A stretch of DNA of 10,083 bases from NCBI GenBank assembly GCA_051306415.1, contig JBPPNE010000283.1, positions 1 through 10,083 on the forward strand, written 5' to 3'. The position numbers and the translations under genes were made by a program. Below, piece after piece: positions 1-7,286 of this stretch. Position 1 is the first letter of the stretch, and every line of letters starts with the position of its first letter. The notes under the pieces are model-generated. The model saw nothing but the letters and a program-made list of their open reading frames with translations, was not told the DNA's origin and made no database searches. Source of the stretch: CBDDRG01 sp051306415 (GTDB lineage: Bacteria > Pseudomonadota > Gammaproteobacteria > Pseudomonadales > Porticoccaceae).

Positions 1-894
1 GCGCTCGGCGGACTGCTGATCCCGGATCAACGGGTGCGGGGCGTGGCCTTCACCGGCTCCACCGAGGTGGCGCGCCTGCTGCACCGCCAGCTCGCCGCCC
101 GCGCGGGGCCGATCATCCCGCTGATTGCCGAGACCGGCGGCCAGAACGCGATGATCGTGGATTCCACCGCGCTGCCCGAGCAGGTCGCGCGGGACGTGCT
201 GACGTCGGCCTTTGGCAGCACCGGTCAGCGCTGCTCGTCGCTGCGGGTGCTGTGCCTGCAGGACGACATTGCCGAGCGCATGCTGACAATGATCACCGGC
301 GCGCTGGCGGAATTGACTGTCGGCGACCCGGCGTTTCTCGACACCGATGTCGGGCCGGTGATCGACGACAGCGCGCGGGCTGCCTTGATCGAGCACCGGC
401 AGCGTCTGACGGCCGAGGGCCGGCTGATCGCCGCTGCGGCGCTCACCAGCGAAACCGAACACGGCTGCTTTGTCGCCCCGGCAATCTTTGCGCTCGACAA
501 CATCGGCCAATTGAAAGGGGAGGTCTTCGGTCCCTATCTGCACGTTGTCCGCTACCGCGCCAACCGCTTGGATGCGCTGGTGGATGACATCAACGCCACC
601 GGTTACGGCCTCACCCTCGGCATCCACTCGCGCATCGATTCGACGATCGCGCGTATCGCCGCGCGGGCCCAGGTCGGCAATATCTATGTCAATCGCAACA
701 TGGTGGGCGCGGTGGTGGGCACCCAACCCTTCGGCGGTCAGGGCCTGTCGGGTACCGGGCCGAAAGCCGGCGGCCCCCACTACCTGACGCGCTTTGCCAC
801 CGAACAGGTGATCAGCCTGGACACCACCGCTGCCGGCGGCAACGCCACCCTGTTCGCCCAGGGCGCAATGGCGGCAGATAGCCAACAAGGGTAA
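1..894 (+). CDS. putA: Bifunctional proline dehydrogenase / L-glutamate gamma-semialdehyde dehydrogenase PutA, C-terminal part (5' end outside window)
   Basis: The frame is open from base 1 to the TAA at 892-894, so only the last 297 residues are seen. They are the C-terminal half of the aldehyde dehydrogenase domain, which oxidises glutamate semialdehyde (from P5C) to glutamate with NAD+ in proline catabolism. Visible landmarks are GVAFTGSTEVA, which belongs to the NAD-binding Rossmann fold; AETGGQNA, with the catalytic Glu at visible residue 44; GQRCSS, with the nucleophilic Cys at visible residue 78; EVFGP; and the closing GTGPKAGGP motif. The wording around these motifs (QNAMIVDSTALPEQV, SSLRVLCLQ) is typical of PutA rather than of stand-alone aldehyde dehydrogenases. 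The protein ends about 40 residues after GTGPKAGGP, as in shorter PutA proteins without the extra C-terminal domain. The FAD-dependent proline dehydrogenase half must lie upstream and is not seen. A NUDIX gene starts 6 bases after the stop. Confidence 0.93.
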   Translation, partial: ALGGLLIPDQRVRGVAFTGSTEVARLLHRQLAARAGPIIPLIAETGGQNAMIVDSTALPEQVARDVLTSAFGSTGQRCSSLRVLCLQDDIAERMLTMITGALAELTVGDPAFLDTDVGPVIDDSARAALIEHRQRLTAEGRLIAAAALTSETEHGCFVAPAIFALDNIGQLKGEVFGPYLHVVRYRANRLDALVDDINATGYGLTLGIHSRIDSTIARIAARAQVGNIYVNRNMVGAVVGTQPFGGQGLSGTGPKAGGPHYLTRFATEQVISLDTTAAGGNATLFAQGAMAADSQQG

Positions 895-900
895 AACCGC

Positions 901-1524
901 ATGGAAACACACTGGCTGGCCTGGGCCAAACGTCTGCACGGCATCGCAACGACGGGGCTTCATTACGGCGCCGACGAATTCGACCGCGAGCGCTATCGCG
1001 AAGTCGCCGACATCGCCGAGGCGATGTTCGCCAGTCTCGGCGATGTCGCCATTGAGCAAATCCAGAACCTGGTCGGCGAAGCGACCAGCGGTTATGCCAC
1101 GCCCAAAGTTGAGGTGCGCGGCGCGGTTTTCGATGGCGACCGGATTCTGCTGGTGCGCGAAAAAAGCGATGGCCGGTGGACACTGCCGGGCGGGTTCGCC
1201 GATGTCGGCCACTCCGCGGCCGAAAATGTCGCCAAGGAAATCTGGGAGGAGGCCGGCATCCGCACCACGGCCACGCGCCTGTACAGCCTGCGCCACAAGT
1301 CCCGCCACGATTACGATCCCGATGTCAGGGATTTTTACAAGCTGTTCTTCCTCTGTGAACAGACTGGAGACGAAAGCCCCGCGCCGGGCCCGGAGGTCAC
1401 CGATGCGGGCTATTTCTCGCTCGACAATTTGCCATCGCTGTCCACCTCCCGTGTTTTGGAGCGGGATCTGCGTACGGCCTTCGATTTCCATTGCGGTCGC
1501 GAAGTGCGAACACTATTCGACTGA
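901..1524 (+). CDS. NUDIX hydrolase with an N-terminal NUDIX-associated domain (ADP-ribose/CDP-choline pyrophosphatase-like)
   Basis: This 207-residue protein has two parts. Residues 1-65 (WLAWAKRLHGIATTGLHY and following) match the N-terminal domain found on hydrolases of X-linked nucleoside diphosphates (PF12535 type, from memory). Residues 68-200 are a NUDIX fold. The NUDIX box spans G98-I120 and keeps E113, E116 and E117, the metal-binding glutamates of the REUXEE core. Two positions differ from the textbook box: H104 replaces Glu and K112 replaces Arg. Such changes occur in this subfamily and need not mean loss of activity. Family members cleave nucleoside diphosphate derivatives such as ADP-ribose or CDP-choline in the cytoplasm; the substrate here cannot be read from sequence. 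The ATG follows the putA stop by 6 bases, with an AAGGG lying across the end of putA as ribosome-binding site. Co-transcription, and possibly translational coupling, is therefore likely. Confidence 0.9.
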   Translation: METHWLAWAKRLHGIATTGLHYGADEFDRERYREVADIAEAMFASLGDVAIEQIQNLVGEATSGYATPKVEVRGAVFDGDRILLVREKSDGRWTLPGGFADVGHSAAENVAKEIWEEAGIRTTATRLYSLRHKSRHDYDPDVRDFYKLFFLCEQTGDESPAPGPEVTDAGYFSLDNLPSLSTSRVLERDLRTAFDFHCGREVRTLFD

Positions 1525-1529
1525 TGACC

Positions 1530-1560
1530 AGTCCGGCACGTGCGGACTCTTGTTGTTAGT
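1530..1560 (+). terminator. Probable rho-independent terminator of the putA-NUDIX unit
   Basis: AGTCCG (1530-1535) pairs with CGGACT (1543-1548) around a 7-base loop, and is followed by the T-rich stretch CTTGTTGTTAGT. It begins 6 bases after the NUDIX stop codon. The stem is short (6 bp) and the tail is not an unbroken T-run, so it may be a weak terminator. Confidence 0.5.
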
Positions 1561-1679
1561 CGGCAATGACTTGCGCTGGATCAGGCCAGTCGACGAAGCA
1601 GCAGCTATGATTCCCCGCTCCGGCGCCCCTGAGTCGGGCGAGGCGCGTTTGTTTAAGCAAGTCTGTTGAAGCGGGTTTT

Positions 1680-1685
1680 GGAGGA
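1680..1685 (+). promoter_or_regulatory. Ribosome binding site of the globin pseudogene
   Basis: GGAGGA lies 8 bases before the ATG at 1694. It fixes the original start of the broken globin gene and shows that the 5' end of the reading frame is intact. I could not place a convincing promoter in 1561-1679. Confidence 0.6.
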
Positions 1686-1693
1686 ACGGCACC

Positions 1694-2193
1694 ATGAACG
1701 ATTCACCCACCAGCATGGCCTCGCCCCCCGCCCCGGTCTATGGTATGGCGGATACGTCCTTTCAGGCAGCGGGCGGCGTCTGCGGCATTTACCATCTGGT
1801 CGCCGATTTTTACCGGCTGATGGACACCCTTCCCGAAGCCACTACCATCCGCGCGATGCCTCCGTCCGATCTATCGGAAGCCGCCGACAATTTGCATCGC
1901 TTTCTGTGCGGTTGGCTCGGCGGACACCCAAGCTCTACGCGGAAAAATACGGCGCGATCCACATTCCCACGGCACACGCGCACCTCGCCATTGGCGAACG
2001 CGACGCTTGGCTGCTGTGTATGGAACGGGCCCTAGCGATATAGAACTATCTCGAGAACTTTCGCGATTATCTGATGCGTGCATTGTTTCTTTCTGCGGAG
2101 GCCTCCCACCTAGCGGATCAATGCCCTGACGAACACTCGCCCGCCGGCCGCGGTACCGCCAGTCCTCAGGCTCCTACAGATGGAAATATATGA
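1694..2193 (+). pseudogene. Decayed group II truncated haemoglobin (bacterial globin), frameshift plus internal stop
   Basis: The first 77 codons from ATG 1694 read as a group II truncated globin: FQAAGG, LVADFYRLMDTLPEA, IRAMPP, DLSEAADNL and FLCGWLGG. Homology then jumps one frame near 1925. The other frame continues with PKLYAEKYG, IHIPTAHAHLAIG (holding the expected proximal haem histidine) and ERDAWLLCMERALA. A TAG at 2041-2043 interrupts this, where relatives usually have Gln. Recognisable sequence then resumes (NYLENFRDYLMRALFLSAEAS) until about 2110, and the frame closes at TGA 2191-2193. The net change fits loss of one base or gain of two. In addition IRAMPP replaces the usual IRxMHP, so a conserved histidine is gone. 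A functional protein would have bound haem for O2/NO handling. Two independent lesions plus the substitution argue for real decay rather than one sequencing error. The gene converges on the hemerythrin gene, 32 bases away. Confidence 0.87.
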
Positions 2194-2225
2194 GCAGGGC
2201 TCCGCGCGGGTTTTCTGGTGCTGTC

Positions 2226-2741
2226 CTACCGTAGCGTCGAACTCTTGAACGAGCGAGGCGCCGGGATGGGTGGAGCATCCATCGAATAGGCCGCGGCCAG
2301 CGTTTTCTTTTCCGCCACTATCTGCTGGCCTAAATCCAACAAATCGATTCCGGCCTTCCGGGCCTGAGCGAACAGGCCGTCACCGGGTCGCTCCTCTTCC
2401 TTGACGTGATGTTTGATCATCTCCGAAAGAACAGTCACCTTTGCATCGTAGAAATCATCGCCCGGCTCCCCGGCCAATATCTCTCCGATCAGAACTTTAG
2501 CGCTGTCATGCTCGACTTGCGATTCGTCGAGCAGATCACCTTCGACGCCACCTTTACAGGCGGGATAAAAAATGCGTTCCTCGATATCGGTATGAATCGT
2601 CAGCTCCTTGCAGATTTCCGCCGCTATCTTCCTTTTGCGGTCTGTACCGCGAGCTGTTTCGAAGCTTGCGAATAAATCCTCGACTTTCCGGTGATCTTGC
2701 TTGAGCAAAACTATAGCGTCGGTTTTTCTGGAAGTGGCCAT
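2226..2741 (-). CDS. Hemerythrin HHE cation-binding domain protein
   Basis: This 171-residue soluble protein has no signal peptide and is predicted to form a four-helix bundle carrying a non-haem di-iron site. Candidate ligands appear in the usual order: H17 (KQDHRKVEDLF), H50 and E54 (IHTDIEERIFYPA), H78 (EHDSAK), and H112 with E116 (IKHHVKEEE). All ligand segments are present, so the site looks intact. Relatives bind O2, sense or scavenge NO and peroxide, or buffer iron; which applies here is not visible. The last 35 residues (PPIPAPRSFKSSTLR at the end) are an unstructured tail after the bundle. The ATG has AGGA 7 bases upstream on the minus strand. The gene lies downstream of the DUF4142 gene in the same direction, but a 226-base gap with its own structured elements suggests separate control. 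Confidence 0.92.
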   Translation of the reverse strand: MATSRKTDAIVLLKQDHRKVEDLFASFETARGTDRKRKIAAEICKELTIHTDIEERIFYPACKGGVEGDLLDESQVEHDSAKVLIGEILAGEPGDDFYDAKVTVLSEMIKHHVKEEERPGDGLFAQARKAGIDLLDLGQQIVAEKKTLAAAYSMDAPPIPAPRSFKSSTLR

Positions 2742-2808
2742 AAATATTCCTGAGTTGGCGTGGGTTCACGGTCGATGGCGTGGGGCAGGAGTCGCATCCG
2801 GCTGTCAC

Positions 2809-2836
2809 TGACGCTGTTCACCAGCAACAGCCGTCA
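2809..2836. repeat. Bulged hairpin upstream of the hemerythrin gene
   Basis: TGACGCTGTT (2809-2818) is complementary to AACAG-C-CGTCA (2826-2836) with one unpaired base, around a 7-base loop. It lies 68-95 bases before the hemerythrin ATG, so it could be a leader structure or an operator. It could also end the DUF4142 transcript, but no T-run follows on either strand, so a classical terminator is unlikely. Confidence 0.45.
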
Positions 2837-2869
2837 CCAAAAATCCCTCACCCCCTGTCATTCTGTTGA

Positions 2870-2895
2870 TCGCGAGCTGAATCAGTCGCGAGCTG
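2870..2895. repeat. Direct repeat TCGCGAGCTG x2, 16-base period
   Basis: TCGCGAGCTG occurs at 2870-2879 and exactly again at 2886-2895. The region between contains the small palindrome CTGA-A-TCAG. Perfect 10-bp copies one and a half helical turns apart suggest a paired regulator site in the hemerythrin upstream region. No known operator consensus is recognised. The rest of the 2742-2967 gap holds no gene that I can support. Confidence 0.4.
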
Positions 2896-2967
2896 TGCTA
2901 ATCAAGGATAAATACACTACCTACACGGGTCTACAGAGTTAGCGTCTAAGCACGCAGATGCCATGGG

Positions 2968-3477
2968 TTACTGAACTTCGCCGCTGAGTTTTTTGGCCTC
3001 GGCAAGGTGCTCACGCAGCGTGGGCAGGCTCGCCTTGGCATAGCTCTTTAGATCGGCGTCATCGAGAGTTGTCGACGCTTTTTCAAAGAGCTTCACCGCG
3101 TCTTCGTGGGCCTTGACCTGTTGCTCCACATAGGCCGCGTCAACATTTTTGTCTTCGCGAAGTTTGAGCATCATAGCCTTGGCATCGTCCATCAATCCGG
3201 CTTCGTCCTCCATTTCAATATCTTTTTTTTCCGCGAGCGCACCCAGTTTTGCGTTTGCCTGAGTGTGTTCTTCTATCATTTTTCGAGCAAAGGATTTCAC
3301 CTCTGCCGATTGACCTTTTTCCACCATGATTTTGCCGGCTTCTATTTCAGCGTAGTTTTGCTGGGAAACGTCTTCAACAAAATCGGAGGCCTCCATGTCA
3401 TTGGCCAGAACGGCGCCGGCAGTCATTGACAGGACCAATGCCAGAGCACCGGTTTTGAATGCTTTATCCATTTTCAT
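2968..3477 (-). CDS. Exported DUF4142 domain protein (ferritin-like helical bundle)
   Basis: This 169-residue precursor has a clear Sec signal peptide: basic N-terminus (MKMDKAFK), hydrophobic core (ALALVLSMTAGAV) and a VLA-ND signal peptidase I site after residue 25. The mature part, about residues 29-165, is all-helical and charged. It matches DUF4142 (SDFVEDVSQQNYAEIEAGKIM, AEVKSFARKMIEEHTQAN, HEDAVKLFEKAS), a ferritin-like family of periplasmic or secreted proteins with no firm biochemical role, often seen with stress genes. The start at 3477 is preferred over the second Met two codons later because GAGGGA lies 8 bases before the first ATG. The gene diverges from ku across 236 bases and probably uses the GGAAC-type promoter at 3570-3597. 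Confidence 0.9.
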   Translation of the reverse strand: MKMDKAFKTGALALVLSMTAGAVLANDMEASDFVEDVSQQNYAEIEAGKIMVEKGQSAEVKSFARKMIEEHTQANAKLGALAEKKDIEMEDEAGLMDDAKAMMLKLREDKNVDAAYVEQQVKAHEDAVKLFEKASTTLDDADLKSYAKASLPTLREHLAEAKKLSGEVQ

Positions 3478-3530
3478 AAAAATGTTCCCTCATACGGATT
3501 TGGTTTGTGGCAAAAATGCACCATTGGTTT

Positions 3531-3540
3531 CAGCGCGCTG
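3531..3540. repeat. 10-bp perfect palindrome CAGCGCGCTG
   Basis: This self-complementary decamer lies 54-63 bases upstream of the DUF4142 start, within its probable 5' untranslated region. It could be a regulator half-site pair, but a palindrome of this length can arise by chance. Confidence 0.25.
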
Positions 3541-3569
3541 ATTTGTTATCGATCATTGCACGCCGGTTC

Positions 3570-3597
3570 ATTGACAGTGGTTTGATGACATAGTTCC
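3570..3597 (-). promoter_or_regulatory. Candidate ECF/RpoE-type promoter for the DUF4142 gene
   Basis: On the minus strand the sequence reads GGAACTA-N16-TCAAT. The known RpoE pattern is GGAACTT, about 16 bases, then TCAAA or TCTGA. The predicted transcript start is near 3563, giving a leader of about 85 bases. This is a motif-level call only. Confidence 0.4.
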
Positions 3598-3644
3598 CGA
3601 GTCACCGGCAGCCGTGCTCCGCCGATAAATATTTTTCCGGTAAT

Positions 3645-3673
3645 TGGAACGAGATTAAAAAAAACTGTATGCT
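3645..3673 (+). promoter_or_regulatory. Candidate promoter for ku-ligD
   Basis: TGGAAC (3645-3650) and TATGCT (3668-3673) are 17 bases apart, with an A-rich spacer, 40 bases before the ku start. It can be read as a weak sigma-70 promoter. The GGAAC at 3646 could also be an ECF-type -35 box, but the -10 region does not match RpoE well. Confidence 0.35.
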
Positions 3674-3713
3674 CCAAGACTGGTCATAACTTCCTTTCCA
3701 GGACTCATCGCCA

Positions 3714-4616
3714 ATGGCAAACGCGAGCAGACGAGCACTGTGGAAGGGCGCAATTTCCTTCGGGCTGGTACACATTCCGATTGCACTGCATTCCGCCACG
3801 GCCGAAGACAGCCTCAATTTCGACTGGCTCGACAAAAGAAGCATGGACCCGGTCGGCTACAAACGCGTCAACAAAAAGACGGGCAAGGAGGTGAGCAAGG
3901 GCGACATCGTCAAGGGCATCGAGTACGAAAAGGGGCAATACGTCGTGTTGTCAGCGGAGGAGATCGAGGCGGCTTATCCCAGGACCACACAGACTATCGA
4001 GTTAGAGGCCTTTGTCGACGCCGACGCGATTCCCTTCATGTATCTAGAGCGACCGTATTACGTTTCGCCCATCAACCGCGGTGCCAAGGTGTATGCGTTG
4101 CTGCGGGAGGCACTGTTGAAAACCGGTAAGGTCGGGGTCGCCAAAGTGGTGATTCAAACCAAGCAGCATCTCGCTGTATTGATGCCGTGCGGACCTGCAC
4201 TGGTGCTGGATCTGCTGCGCTGGGGCGGTGAGGTGCGCGGCTGGGACGATCTCGATTTACCTCCCGCGGGCGTCAAGGCCGCCGGACTCAAGGACGGCGA
4301 AATGAAGATGGCTGAGCAATTGGTCAATGAAATGGCTGCGGACTGGAATCCCGGCGCGTTTACCGATTCATTCCGGGAGCAAATATTGAAGATAGTGGAA
4401 GACAAGATACGCTCCGGTCATACCGAATCCGTTGAAGGCGGCGAGAGCGCGGACGCGGCGGCAGCCGGCGCGACAGTGCACGATCTGACCGAATTGTTGA
4501 AGCGCAGCCTGGAACGGCGCGGGCGCGGCAGCGAAGGGCGCAAGACCAGCAAGGCCGCCTCACCGAGGTCCCGCTCGTCGTCGCCGACCAAAGCGGCGGC
4601 CTCAAAGCGCCGCTGA
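3714..4616 (+). CDS. ku: Non-homologous end-joining protein Ku
   Basis: This 300-residue homodimeric bacterial Ku forms a ring on DNA double-strand ends, protects them and recruits LigD in the nucleoid. The N-terminus RRALWKGAISFGLVHIPIALHSAT is the family signature. It is followed by the beta-barrel core (YKRVNKKTGKEV, GIEYEKGQYVVLSAEEI, IELEAFVDADAIPFMYLERPYYVSP) to about residue 235. After a Gly/Ala-rich linker and a short helix (VHDLTELLKRSLERR), the tail from about residue 270 is rich in Lys, Arg and Ser. Such basic tails in bacterial Ku bind DNA and help recruit LigD. Length fits the family. AGGA precedes the ATG by about 10 bases. ligD begins 34 bases downstream, so the two are almost certainly one operon. 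Confidence 0.97.
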   Translation: MANASRRALWKGAISFGLVHIPIALHSATAEDSLNFDWLDKRSMDPVGYKRVNKKTGKEVSKGDIVKGIEYEKGQYVVLSAEEIEAAYPRTTQTIELEAFVDADAIPFMYLERPYYVSPINRGAKVYALLREALLKTGKVGVAKVVIQTKQHLAVLMPCGPALVLDLLRWGGEVRGWDDLDLPPAGVKAAGLKDGEMKMAEQLVNEMAADWNPGAFTDSFREQILKIVEDKIRSGHTESVEGGESADAAAAGATVHDLTELLKRSLERRGRGSEGRKTSKAASPRSRSSSPTKAAASKRR

Positions 4617-4650
4617 GCCAGATCGACCATTCAATCAAGGAGACCCGCGG

Positions 4651-7203
4651 ATGACTCGCCGGGACCCTCTAGAGGCGTACAAGGCCAAGCGTGATTTCAG
4701 TAAAACCACCGAGCCATCCGACGGCGGCGGTGGCTCGTCGGGGCTGTCGTTTGTCGTGCAGAAGCATTGGGCGTCGAGATTGCATTATGACTTTCGGCTC
4801 GAAATCGGTGGCACCATGAAAAGCTGGGCGGTGCCCAAGGGCCCGAGCTGCGATCCTGCCGTCAAGCGGCTGGCCATTCAGGTGGAGGATCATCCTGTCG
4901 CGTACAACCATTTCGAAGGTGAGATTCCAGCAGGACAGTATGGCGCCGGTAAGGTCATCATCTGGGACCGCGGAACCTGGCAGCCGGTAGATGATCCGAT
5001 GCGGGGATATCACTCAGGGCATCTTAAATTTGCGCTCGACGGCCACAAGCTTCGCGGGCAATGGGCGCTGATACGTCTGAAAGACACCGGCAACAAAAAA
5101 ACCAGCAGCAACCAGCGGCCCTGGCTTCTGGTGAAGGACAGGGATCAATATGCACGGTCCCAAACCGAGTTTTGCGTGACCGAGGCGCTGCCCGATAGTG
5201 TGGCACAAGATGACGCTTCGGAACTTGCACCGCCATCCGGATCGAGGTCGCTGACCACGGCGCCATCGCGGCGCGCCGTCCCGCCCGCTACAGCCAAAGC
5301 CGCTACAGCCGCACGCGGGCGTGCCGCAGTGCCGAGCGCGATACTCCCAGGTGCGGTCAGTAAGAAAATGCCATTGCAGCTCAAGCCACAACTGGCAACC
5401 CTCGTCGATCGGGTACCGTCCGAGCCCGGGGATTGGCTATTCGAGATCAAGTACGACGGCTATCGAATGCTCGCACGCATCAGCGGGCGTGATATCAGGC
5501 TGATAACGCGCAACGGCAACGACTGGACTTCGCGCCTGCCGGCACTGGCGCAGGCACTGCGTGAGGCGGAATTGCCCTCGGGCTGGTACGACGGCGAGAT
5601 CGTGGTGGCTGATGGCCAGGGCATTCCGGATTTCCAGGCCTTGCAGACGGCTTTCGACAGCGATGCCACGGGGAACGTTATCTATTTTCTGTTTGACCTG
5701 CCCTTTCATGGAGGATTTGATCTACGCGACGTGTCTTTTCATGCGCGCAGGTCGCTACTGCAATCGCTGTTCGACCGACCATTACCCCCGGCTTTGCGAT
5801 TTAGCGAAGCGTTCGCGGCAAAGGCTGGCGATGTCGTCGCATCGGCGTGTCGTCTCGGCCTGGAAGGGGTGATTGGCAAGCGCAAGGATTCGCCGTACCG
5901 GGATCGCCGATCCACCGACTGGATCAAATTGAAATGCAGCAAGCGCCAGGAGTTTGTTATCGGTGGCTATACCGACCCGAAGGGCAGTCGTAGCGGCATC
6001 GGGGCCTTAGTGCTTGGCGTCCATGAGCGCGAAGGTCAGCTGCGTTACGTGGGCAAGGTCGGCACCGGCTTCGACGACAAATCGCTGCTCGGACTAAAAA
6101 AGACGCTCGCTCCTCTCCGTCGCGATCGCAGCCCATTCAGTGAGCGCATTAGTGAGCGCGACGCGCACTGGGTAACCCCCAAATTGCTGGCAGAAGTCTC
6201 GTTCGGATCCTGGACCCGCAACGGCAGGATTCGCCATGCGGTGTTCCAGGCGCTGCGGAAAGATAAACCGGCAACGGATATCATCCGAGAACAGGCAGTG
6301 GATCCGCCATCAAGTAAGCCTGCGGCGTTGCCGGCGACACTGAAGATCACCCACCCCGAGCGCGAGGTCGATGCGAGCAGTGGGGTGACCAAAATAGAAC
6401 TGCTGCGCTTCTACGCCATGGTCGCGCCACTGATGATGCCGCACCTGCGTGGGCGCCCGGTGTCACTGGCGCGGGCGCCGGATGGCGTGACTGGCGATCT
6501 ATTCTTTCAAAAGCATCTGGAAGCCGGGCGTATGGCGGGGGTGATACAACTTCCCCCGAAACTGGATCCGGAGCACCCGCGGCTTTTGGAGATCGCGCAA
6601 CCCCATGGCCTGCTGTCGGCGGCTCAGATGAATGTCATTGAATTTCACACCTGGAATGCCACCAGCGCGTCCATCGCCAAGCCCGACCGCATGACTTTCG
6701 ATCTCGATCCGGGCGAAGGTATCCAATGGCAAACGATCCAGGAAGCCGCGCTGATCCTGAAAGCCTTTCTCGAGGAGCTCGGGCAAGTGCCGTTCGTCAA
6801 AACCAGCGGTGGCAAGGGCCTGCATATAGTGGTTCCGCTGGCAAAACACTACGGGTGGGGCGTGGTGAAAAACTTCTGTCATGCCATCGTTGAACACCTC
6901 GCCGCGACTTTTCCCACACGATTTGTGGCCAAAAGGGGGCCTCGCAACCGGGTGGGCAAGATCTTCATCGACTATCTGCGCAATGGCTTCGGCGCGACCA
7001 CTGTCTGCGCATGGTCGGTGCGGGCGCGACCCGGGCTCGGTGTGTCCGTCCCGATCGATTGGGACGAGGTGACCAAAATTCAAAGCTCGGCGCAGTGGAA
7101 CGTGGGTAATATCCACCAGCGTTTGGATGTCGGCAACCGCCCATGGCGGCGGTATGCTCAGTCTTCGCGGGGCCTGGCACCGGCGTTGAAGCGGTTGCGC
7201 TGA
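4651..7203 (+). CDS. ligD: Multifunctional ATP-dependent DNA ligase LigD (PE-Lig-Pol)
   Basis: This 850-residue protein is the enzymatic half of bacterial NHEJ. Residues 1-175 are the 3'-phosphoesterase domain; H39, H45, D47, R49, H81 and Y85 align at a constant offset of 3 with the residues I recall as important in Pseudomonas aeruginosa LigD. Residues 180-245 are an Ala/Pro/Ser-rich linker. Residues 246-555 are the ligase: motif I EIKYDGYR with the nucleotidylated K267, motif IV EGVIGKRKDSPY at 405, motif V WIKLKC at 424, then the OB fold. Residues 565-840 are the primase-like polymerase, with metal ligands D684 and D686 (FDLDPGEG), SGGKGLH (H725) and D774. The enzyme resects 3' ends, adds short, often ribonucleotide, patches and seals nicks. 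AAGGAG precedes the ATG. All expected catalytic residues that I could place are present. Confidence 0.97.
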   Translation: MTRRDPLEAYKAKRDFSKTTEPSDGGGGSSGLSFVVQKHWASRLHYDFRLEIGGTMKSWAVPKGPSCDPAVKRLAIQVEDHPVAYNHFEGEIPAGQYGAGKVIIWDRGTWQPVDDPMRGYHSGHLKFALDGHKLRGQWALIRLKDTGNKKTSSNQRPWLLVKDRDQYARSQTEFCVTEALPDSVAQDDASELAPPSGSRSLTTAPSRRAVPPATAKAATAARGRAAVPSAILPGAVSKKMPLQLKPQLATLVDRVPSEPGDWLFEIKYDGYRMLARISGRDIRLITRNGNDWTSRLPALAQALREAELPSGWYDGEIVVADGQGIPDFQALQTAFDSDATGNVIYFLFDLPFHGGFDLRDVSFHARRSLLQSLFDRPLPPALRFSEAFAAKAGDVVASACRLGLEGVIGKRKDSPYRDRRSTDWIKLKCSKRQEFVIGGYTDPKGSRSGIGALVLGVHEREGQLRYVGKVGTGFDDKSLLGLKKTLAPLRRDRSPFSERISERDAHWVTPKLLAEVSFGSWTRNGRIRHAVFQALRKDKPATDIIREQAVDPPSSKPAALPATLKITHPEREVDASSGVTKIELLRFYAMVAPLMMPHLRGRPVSLARAPDGVTGDLFFQKHLEAGRMAGVIQLPPKLDPEHPRLLEIAQPHGLLSAAQMNVIEFHTWNATSASIAKPDRMTFDLDPGEGIQWQTIQEAALILKAFLEELGQVPFVKTSGGKGLHIVVPLAKHYGWGVVKNFCHAIVEHLAATFPTRFVAKRGPRNRVGKIFIDYLRNGFGATTVCAWSVRARPGLGVSVPIDWDEVTKIQSSAQWNVGNIHQRLDVGNRPWRRYAQSSRGLAPALKRLR

Positions 7204-7216
7204 GCGGTGCGGATGC

Positions 7217-7286
7217 GACCGTCAGCCCCCAAATACCCGATGCCGTCGCCCCGCTGACGACGAGCTCTCGGGCTGGGGAGACGGTC
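7217..7286. repeat. Long imperfect inverted repeat between convergent ligD and glsB-like genes
   Basis: GACCGTCAGCCC (7217-7228) is complementary, with a bulge, to GGGCTG (7270-7275) plus GACGGTC (7280-7286). It spans the 81-base convergent gap and touches the stop codon of the membrane-protein gene. It could serve as a two-way transcription end point, but the loop is long (about 40 bases) and no T-run follows. Confidence 0.3.

Noticed and set aside
1666..2043. A separate 125-residue gene overlapping the globin region
   Set aside because: Only its second half resembles a known protein, and that half continues the globin homology from the other frame. It is one broken gene, not two.
2194..2225. 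CCGCGCGG followed by GTTTTCT as a terminator between the globin pseudogene and the hemerythrin gene
   Set aside because: The palindrome leaves almost no loop and the T-run is short and interrupted; not convincing as an intrinsic terminator.
6499..7116. 205-codon open frame antisense to ligD
   Set aside because: It lies wholly opposite the polymerase domain of an intact ligD, has no recognisable motifs, and is the kind of long antisense frame expected in GC-rich genes.
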